From CAYPNF01 sp964411985 (GTDB lineage Bacteria > Verrucomicrobiota > Verrucomicrobiia > Limisphaerales > J093), in contig CAYPNF010000059.1 of assembly GCA_964411985.1 (NCBI GenBank), positions 1 to 45,880 of the forward strand: 45,880 nucleotides of DNA, read 5' to 3'. How positions within the stretch are numbered: position 1 is the stretch's first letter; every line of letters begins with the position of its first letter. Both the position numbers and the translations under genes were made by a program. The notes beneath the pieces are model-generated. The model saw only the letters and a list, made by a program, of their open reading frames with translations, ran no database searches and was not told the DNA's origin. Below are positions 41,914-45,880 of the stretch, piece after piece.

Positions 41914-43356
41914 CTAGCCTGGGTGATTATGGGCCATGGGACCTGCAACCTGGACCACGCGATCGATCGATGTTCTCAAGACCTTTCTCACTCCTTTCTC
42001 ACTGTCCCTCACCAGTTCTCTGCCGGGCTGCGAGCGGGGGCTTCCGGTCGATGGCTCGCCTTGGGTCACGATCTCCCGCATCGCAGGCAGGTAGAGACGA
42101 AACGTAGTCCCAACGCCCACCTCTGATTCTGCGACGATGGTTCCTCCGTGCTTCTGAATGATCGCCATGGAGACCGAAAGTCCCAATCCCATCCCCTTTT
42201 GATCCCCCCTCTGCTTGGTCGAGAAATAGGGATCGTAGATCCTCTGAAGGACTTCTTTCGTAATGCCACCCCCTTGGTCGGCAATACTCACTTGGACATA
42301 GTCGCCCGAAGGCAAGGGTGGGTCTGCATGGGGCCCTAGAACCAGATTCTCTGCGCGCAAAGTGATGGACCCCCCTCGTGGCATTGCTTCCCGAGCATTG
42401 AGGAGGATGTTTCGGATGGCTTGTCCGATCTGCCCGCCATCCACCTCGGCGGGCCAGAGGTCATGCGCTAGCTGCACATCGCACCGGACTGGGGAGCCGC
42501 TGAGTACCGCTTTGACCGAAGCTTGAATCAATCCTGACAAGCGAGTCACCTCTCGAACCGGGGCCCCTCCCTTGGCGAAGGTGATCAGTTGCAAAGCTAA
42601 TTCTCGGGAGTTTAGCGCCGCCCGCTTGGCCTCTTCTAAATGGCGAGGCCAGTCCTTGCCTGCGGGGCCCAGCATCCGGACCAGTTCGAGGTTCAAAAGA
42701 ATGATTGTCAGCAGATTGTTGAAATCATGGGCAATGCCTCCCGCCAGAATGCCGGTAGACTCCAGCTTGCTGAAGATAAGGCGATCCTCCTCCACCCGCC
42801 TTCGCTCGGCAATGCTCGATATCGTCGTGCGGCACTCGCGTCCTGAGGCAGCCGCTCTCCCCTCCATTTGCACCTCCAGCGGGGAGGTTCCCTCCCTGAG
42901 GATTGTGATCTCGCAGGACTCCTTGTTCCTGCTCTTGAACACCCTATCGAGAAATGAACCGAGAGCGGGCCGGTCCGGTGGGGAAACATGAAGGTCCAGG
43001 TGCGTTCGGAGCAATCGGGATCGCTCAATGCCAAACAGGTCGGCACCAGTCAGGTTCGCCTCCAGGATCGTCCCTGGGCGATCCAGCGTCAGGTACCCCA
43101 CCGGCGCGAAATCGTAGAGATCACTGTACTTCTCCAACGCCGCCGCGATCTCGTCTCTGGCGGACTGAGTTTCCTCGTTCTGCATCTCGAGCTCAATCTG
43201 GTGGACCTGCAACTCGTGGACAAGGCTCAATGGGTCGACCTCCGACGCTTGCCCTGGGTCGGTAGCACCCTTCTTTCGTTGTTGTTCACCCAGCCGGGCT
43301 TCGGCACAACGCCGTAGTTCGACGGCCTCAGGGGTAGGATGCGGTTGCTGGTGCAT
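41914..43356 (-). CDS. PAS-domain histidine kinase, first gene of the kai operon
   Basis: A 480-aa soluble kinase. The N-terminal module LVHELQVHQIELEMQNEE and PAS domain (LYDFAPVGYLTLDRPGTILE) closely match the kinase at 31920-33335. The kinase core is of the HisKA type, unlike that one: phospho-acceptor His in GGIAHDFNNLLT, N box NILLNAREAM, G1 IADQGGGI and G2 GMGLGLS. The C-terminal 50 residues after the ATPase have no domain. ATG 43356 is preferred; a TTG at 43380 is also in frame. It is followed by kaiC after 23 bases and may act as input or output kinase. Confidence 0.92.
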   Translation of the reverse strand: MHQQPHPTPEAVELRRCAEARLGEQQRKKGATDPGQASEVDPLSLVHELQVHQIELEMQNEETQSARDEIAAALEKYSDLYDFAPVGYLTLDRPGTILEANLTGADLFGIERSRLLRTHLDLHVSPPDRPALGSFLDRVFKSRNKESCEITILREGTSPLEVQMEGRAAASGRECRTTISSIAERRRVEEDRLIFSKLESTGILAGGIAHDFNNLLTIILLNLELVRMLGPAGKDWPRHLEEAKRAALNSRELALQLITFAKGGAPVREVTRLSGLIQASVKAVLSGSPVRCDVQLAHDLWPAEVDGGQIGQAIRNILLNAREAMPRGGSITLRAENLVLGPHADPPLPSGDYVQVSIADQGGGITKEVLQRIYDPYFSTKQRGDQKGMGLGLSVSMAIIQKHGGTIVAESEVGVGTTFRLYLPAMREIVTQGEPSTGSPRSQPGRELVRDSEKGVRKVLRTSIDRVVQVAGPMAHNHPG

Positions 43357-43389
43357 AGCAGCAGTATGACTTCGGGCCAATTCTGAACA

Positions 43390-43407
43390 ATGGGGTCTTT
43401 ACCCCAT
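43390..43407. promoter_or_regulatory. Palindrome between divergent genes
   Basis: ATGGGGT and ACCCCAT form a perfect 7-bp inverted repeat around a four-base loop (CTTT). It lies 33 bases upstream of the kai-operon kinase start (43356, minus) and 36 bases before the 56-aa gene (43443, plus). It could be an operator or an RNA hairpin. Confidence 0.45.
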
Positions 43408-43442
43408 GGCGGCTTGGCGGGGGGACGGTTATAAGGGAAGGT

Positions 43443-43613
43443 ATGAAATCCAATAATCAAAGGAAGCCAAGGACGTTGGGGGAACTTATCACGGCCACGT
43501 ACGACTCGTTGGGGGAGCGTCGTGCCAGAGGATTGGTTTGGCTCGCCGTCAACACCCGTCTGGTGAAATTCCATGGTCCGCGGCAGTTCGTGTTCTCGGC
43601 ACATGCCATCTGA
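43443..43613 (+). CDS. Small hypothetical protein upstream of MlaA-hydrolase, 56 aa
   Basis: An ORF too short for usual lists: ATG 43443 to TGA 43611-43613. It starts MKSNNQRKPRTLGELITA and continues with LGERRARGLVWLAVNTRLVK, a pattern of a small helix-strand protein that looks conserved in style. A purine-rich AAGGG lies five bases before the ATG, so it has a plausible ribosome site. The next gene starts 10 bases after its stop, so the two are likely coupled. No function can be given. Confidence 0.65.
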   Translation: MKSNNQRKPRTLGELITATYDSLGERRARGLVWLAVNTRLVKFHGPRQFVFSAHAI

Positions 43614-43623
43614 TAGCCTTTCG

Positions 43624-45552
43624 ATGCAAACCCCGGCCAAGGTGCTCTTGTCCCTCTGTCTCTCCTTGCTCTCCCAAGGACAGGAGCCTGCTGATCAGCC
43701 CAGCCGCGCTGCGACACCAGAGGCCGTCATTCTCCCCAGATCGACCCCTGACCCCATCGAGCCCCTCAACCGCGCCATGTGGGAGTTCAACAAGGCCCTG
43801 ATGGGCGGGGTGATCAAACCGACGAGTGCGGTATACCGTTTCGTTGTGGTAAAGCCGGTGCGAACTGGCATCGGCAACATCGGCAGGAACCTCACCTACC
43901 CCGGACGCTTGATCAATCATCTGCTGCAGGGGCGGTGGCATGGAGCGCGCGATGAATCCTACCGGTTCGCCTGCAACACCACCATCGGGGTGGCCGGGTT
44001 CTTCGATGTGGCGGGGAAATGGGGGATTCCGAGATCTGAGGCGGACTTCGGGCAGACCTTTGGCCACTGGGGATGGAAGCCTGGATGCTTCGTGATGATG
44101 CCCCTTCTGGGACCCAGCAACGAACGGGATATTCTGGGTCTGGCCGCCGACACCTTGGCTAATCCCTTGCTTTACATCTCTCCCTACGATCTGGTGGGGA
44201 GCGATCCGCTTACCTATCTCGGGCCCTATACCTACTTTACCTACGTGGTGTACTATAACGATCTCTCGGACAGCGTGAGAGAGTACGTGCGCTTCAGTCA
44301 GGCAGAGATGGACCCCTATGCCCAGGTGCAGTACGCCTGGACCTTCGCACGCGCCACCCGGGTGGCGGACCTGCGCTTGAAAGGGGACCAGGATCCCGCC
44401 TCGCTCGAAACCCTGAATGCGGTGCTCGTTGGTGCGAAAAGTCCCGCGTTTCTGGGTCGCGGCAAGACCCGGTCGGCCTTCATACCCTCCACGGGTCGGA
44501 GGCTGAAGTACACTTCATGGATGCAACCAGGACAGGCTCCCGTGGTCTATGTCCTTCCCGGGTTAGGTTCTCATCGCCTCGCCCACAGCTCTTTGGCCTT
44601 GGCGGAATTGGCGTATGGCAATGGATTCTCGGTTGTGTGCATCAGCAGCGCTTTCCACTCTGAGTTCATGGAACACGCTTCCACCGCCGACATCCCAGCG
44701 TATCTGCCCACGGATGGAAAGGATGTGCACGTCGCGCTGACGGAAGTAGATCGCTCCTTGGAATCGAGTTATCCTGGAAGGTTGGGTGCCAAAGCCCTGA
44801 TGGGTTATTCCATGGGGGGATTTCACTCTCTCTTCCTCGCTGCAACTGCCGCGACGAACGGAGGTAACCTGCTAAGGTTCGACCGTTATGTCGCCATCAA
44901 CAGCCCCGTTCGCCTCCTCTACGGTGTGGCCAAGTTGGACGAATTCTATGGGGCGCCTTTGGACTGGCCGACCGCCGAAAGAGCCAGTCTGCTCGAGAAC
45001 ACGTTTCTGAAGGTCAACGCTTTAAGCAAAGACAAATCGACCCTCCCCGCGTCGCTACCCTTCAGTGCCATCGAATCCAAGTTCCTCATCGGACTGACGT
45101 TTCGACTCATTCTGCGGGACATCATCTACAGCAGCCAGTACCGGAACGATCAGGCAGTCCTCCAACACTCGATGGATAGCTCCAGGCGTAAGTCGTTGTA
45201 TCAGGAGATACTCCAGTATTCCTATCAGGACTATTTTCAGAAGTTTGCCGTTCCCTTTTATCGCTCCCGAGGGGTCGCTCCCCAGACGGCGGAGGCGCTG
45301 GACCAAGCCGGTGATTTGCGAACCTATACGGCTGGTTTGCGTGGCAACAGCAAGGTACGCTTCCTTGCCAATCAAAACGACTTTCTCCTGGCTAGCACTG
45401 ATTTCGATTGGATCCACGCTACGTTCCCGCCGGAAGCAGTAGTCCTTTTCGACCAAGGAGGACACTTAGGCAACCTCTCTGAGCCACTCGTACAGAAAGC
45501 CATCTTGAATGCCTTGGCGGGCCTGAAGCCAGCCCAAGCCACCTCCAAGTGA
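43624..45552 (+). CDS. MlaA (VacJ) domain fused to an alpha/beta hydrolase
   Basis: A 642-aa envelope protein. ATG 43624 opens a signal peptide (AKVLLSLCLSLLSQGQEP) ten bases after the small upstream gene; ATG 43603 is in frame too. There is no good lipobox. Residues about 35-240 match MlaA, the outer-membrane lipid-transport protein: DPIEPLNRAMWEFN, NTTIGVAGFFDVAGKWG, DFGQTFGHWGWKPGCFVMMP, LLGPSNERD. Residues about 300-640 are an alpha/beta hydrolase with the nucleophile elbow GYSMGG and a final FDQGGHLGNLS holding the likely catalytic His. MlaA removes phospholipids from the outer leaflet; a lipase domain on the same chain suggests it could cut them. That role is inferred. Confidence 0.88.
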   Translation: MQTPAKVLLSLCLSLLSQGQEPADQPSRAATPEAVILPRSTPDPIEPLNRAMWEFNKALMGGVIKPTSAVYRFVVVKPVRTGIGNIGRNLTYPGRLINHLLQGRWHGARDESYRFACNTTIGVAGFFDVAGKWGIPRSEADFGQTFGHWGWKPGCFVMMPLLGPSNERDILGLAADTLANPLLYISPYDLVGSDPLTYLGPYTYFTYVVYYNDLSDSVREYVRFSQAEMDPYAQVQYAWTFARATRVADLRLKGDQDPASLETLNAVLVGAKSPAFLGRGKTRSAFIPSTGRRLKYTSWMQPGQAPVVYVLPGLGSHRLAHSSLALAELAYGNGFSVVCISSAFHSEFMEHASTADIPAYLPTDGKDVHVALTEVDRSLESSYPGRLGAKALMGYSMGGFHSLFLAATAATNGGNLLRFDRYVAINSPVRLLYGVAKLDEFYGAPLDWPTAERASLLENTFLKVNALSKDKSTLPASLPFSAIESKFLIGLTFRLILRDIIYSSQYRNDQAVLQHSMDSSRRKSLYQEILQYSYQDYFQKFAVPFYRSRGVAPQTAEALDQAGDLRTYTAGLRGNSKVRFLANQNDFLLASTDFDWIHATFPPEAVVLFDQGGHLGNLSEPLVQKAILNALAGLKPAQATSK

Positions 45553-45582
45553 GGCGCCAGACCGAGGGCGATAGACCACGGG

Positions 45583-45598
45583 TGGGGTGAACACCCCA
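45583..45598. terminator. GC-rich hairpin after the MlaA-hydrolase gene
   Basis: TGGGGTG and CACCCCA are exact inverted repeats around two bases, 30 bases after the stop codon at 45552. No T run follows, so its role as a terminator is uncertain. Confidence 0.35.
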
Positions 45599-45682
45599 TA
45601 TCGAGGATAGGGCTCCGAAGATACGCTGTACTGGCTGGGGAAGGTCAAACCCGCAATCAAATCAGAATTAGTTCAACCATTT

Positions 45683-45830
45683 ATGGCAAAAGTACTTGGC
45701 ATCGACCTGGGAACAACGAACTCCTGCATGGCCGTGATCGAGGGAGGCGAACCCATGGTCCTGGAGAATTCGGAGGGGAAACGCACCACGCCGTCGGTGG
45801 TGGCATTCGGCAAGTCCGGTGATCGCTTGG
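45683..45830 (+). pseudogene. dnaK: dnaK start, interrupted after codon 49
   Basis: The sequence starts MAKVLGIDLGTTNSCMAVIE, the unmistakable N-terminus of the Hsp70 chaperone DnaK, with the phosphate-1 loop GIDLGTTNS. It reads on normally through RTTPSVVAFGKSGDRL, where DnaK would continue with VGQ. At 45831 the similarity stops: the next bases begin a different sequence (see the group II intron entry). The frame stays open to the window end by chance, but the residues are not DnaK-like. Either this dnaK copy is broken or the junction is an assembly error. Several dnaK paralogues are common in this phylum, so loss of one may be tolerated. Confidence 0.9.
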
Positions 45831-45880
45831 ATAGGGGTAGGGACAAGGGATGTGACCTTGCCCCTCCCTCCGAACCGGAC
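45831..45880 (-). mobile_element. 3' end of a group II intron inserted antisense in dnaK
   Basis: Read on the minus strand, the last 50 bases begin GTCCGGTTC, which matches the 3' strand of group II intron domain V (typically CGTACGGTTC). They continue into a domain VI-like hairpin: a 10-bp stem (AGGGGCAAGG with CCTTGTCCCT, one G-U pair), then an unpaired A, then CCCC which can pair with the upstream GGG, and a final TAT. The unpaired A (complement of 45838) is eight bases from the 3' end at 45831, where the branch-point A of group II introns sits. The rest of the intron, including any reverse transcriptase, would be beyond the window. It is on the strand opposite to dnaK. Confidence 0.75.

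Noticed and set aside
45831..45880. Reading the dnaK break as a simple frameshift
   Set aside because: No frame after 45830 encodes the expected DnaK continuation, and the new sequence has its own structured-RNA pattern.
1..45880. CRISPR arrays, rRNA genes or a replication origin
   Set aside because: No regularly spaced repeats, no rRNA-like sequence and no cluster of DnaA boxes were seen.

Overview
The window looks like chromosomal DNA of a Gram-negative bacterium of the Verrucomicrobiota or a close relative in the PVC group. That assignment is inferred from gene content and not from a marker gene: outer-membrane systems (two-partner secretion, MlaA, entericidin), many weak Shine-Dalgarno sites, a duplicated circularly permuted ATP-grasp/alpha-E/transglutaminase locus, and a CHASE2/CHAT/DUF928/TPS cluster of a kind also known in cyanobacteria.

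Region 1 (1-7000) is a tRNA-Arg(TCT) integration hot spot. A complete tRNA-Arg lies at 6919-6995. An exact 39-nt copy of its 5' half lies at 1081-1119. Between them is an integrative element of about 5.8 kb with an XRE regulator, a secreted LamG protein, three unknown proteins, an excisionase-like protein and an intact tyrosine integrase. Left of the partial tRNA copy is a deleted remnant of a second integrase in the same orientation, so elements have accreted in tandem. Both int and xis have good sigma70-type promoters whose predicted start site falls on the start codon, suggesting leaderless mRNAs.

Region 2 (7100-17750): a small periplasmic Spy-like protein with a terminator and an ankyrin lipoprotein are followed by a minus-strand run of six tightly packed genes: ATP-grasp, a 53-aa basic protein absent from simple ORF lists, alpha-E, DUF2126 transglutaminase, an ATP-grasp/alpha-E fusion and a second transglutaminase. 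These form two sets of the predicted amidoligase/peptide-modification system. A sequence with the GG-N10-GC spacing of a sigma54 promoter lies 50 nt upstream.

Region 3 (17990-28900): a CHASE2 nucleotide cyclase and a TPR-CHAT protease form an operon divergent from a DUF928 gene. Converging on that is a minus-strand set of a HYR/PxKF secreted protein, a TpsA exoprotein and a TpsB transporter. This looks like a surface or secretion module with a cyclic-nucleotide signalling partner.

Region 4 (28900-43400) is signalling: a glutaminase fused to STAS and cyclic-nucleotide-binding domains; a CheB-CheR-PAS fusion with a separate PAS kinase and a LuxR-type response regulator; an entericidin-like lipoprotein; an AsmA-like membrane protein; and a five-gene kai operon (kinase, kaiC, kaiB, kaiB, kinase) with 4-bp overlaps and no kaiA.

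Region 5 (43400-45880): a small 56-aa gene precedes an MlaA domain fused to an alpha/beta hydrolase. Then dnaK starts, but its reading frame is cut after codon 49 by sequence that folds, on the minus strand, as the 3' end (domain VI and the end of domain V) of a group II intron. The intron would be antisense to dnaK and so could not be removed from its mRNA.
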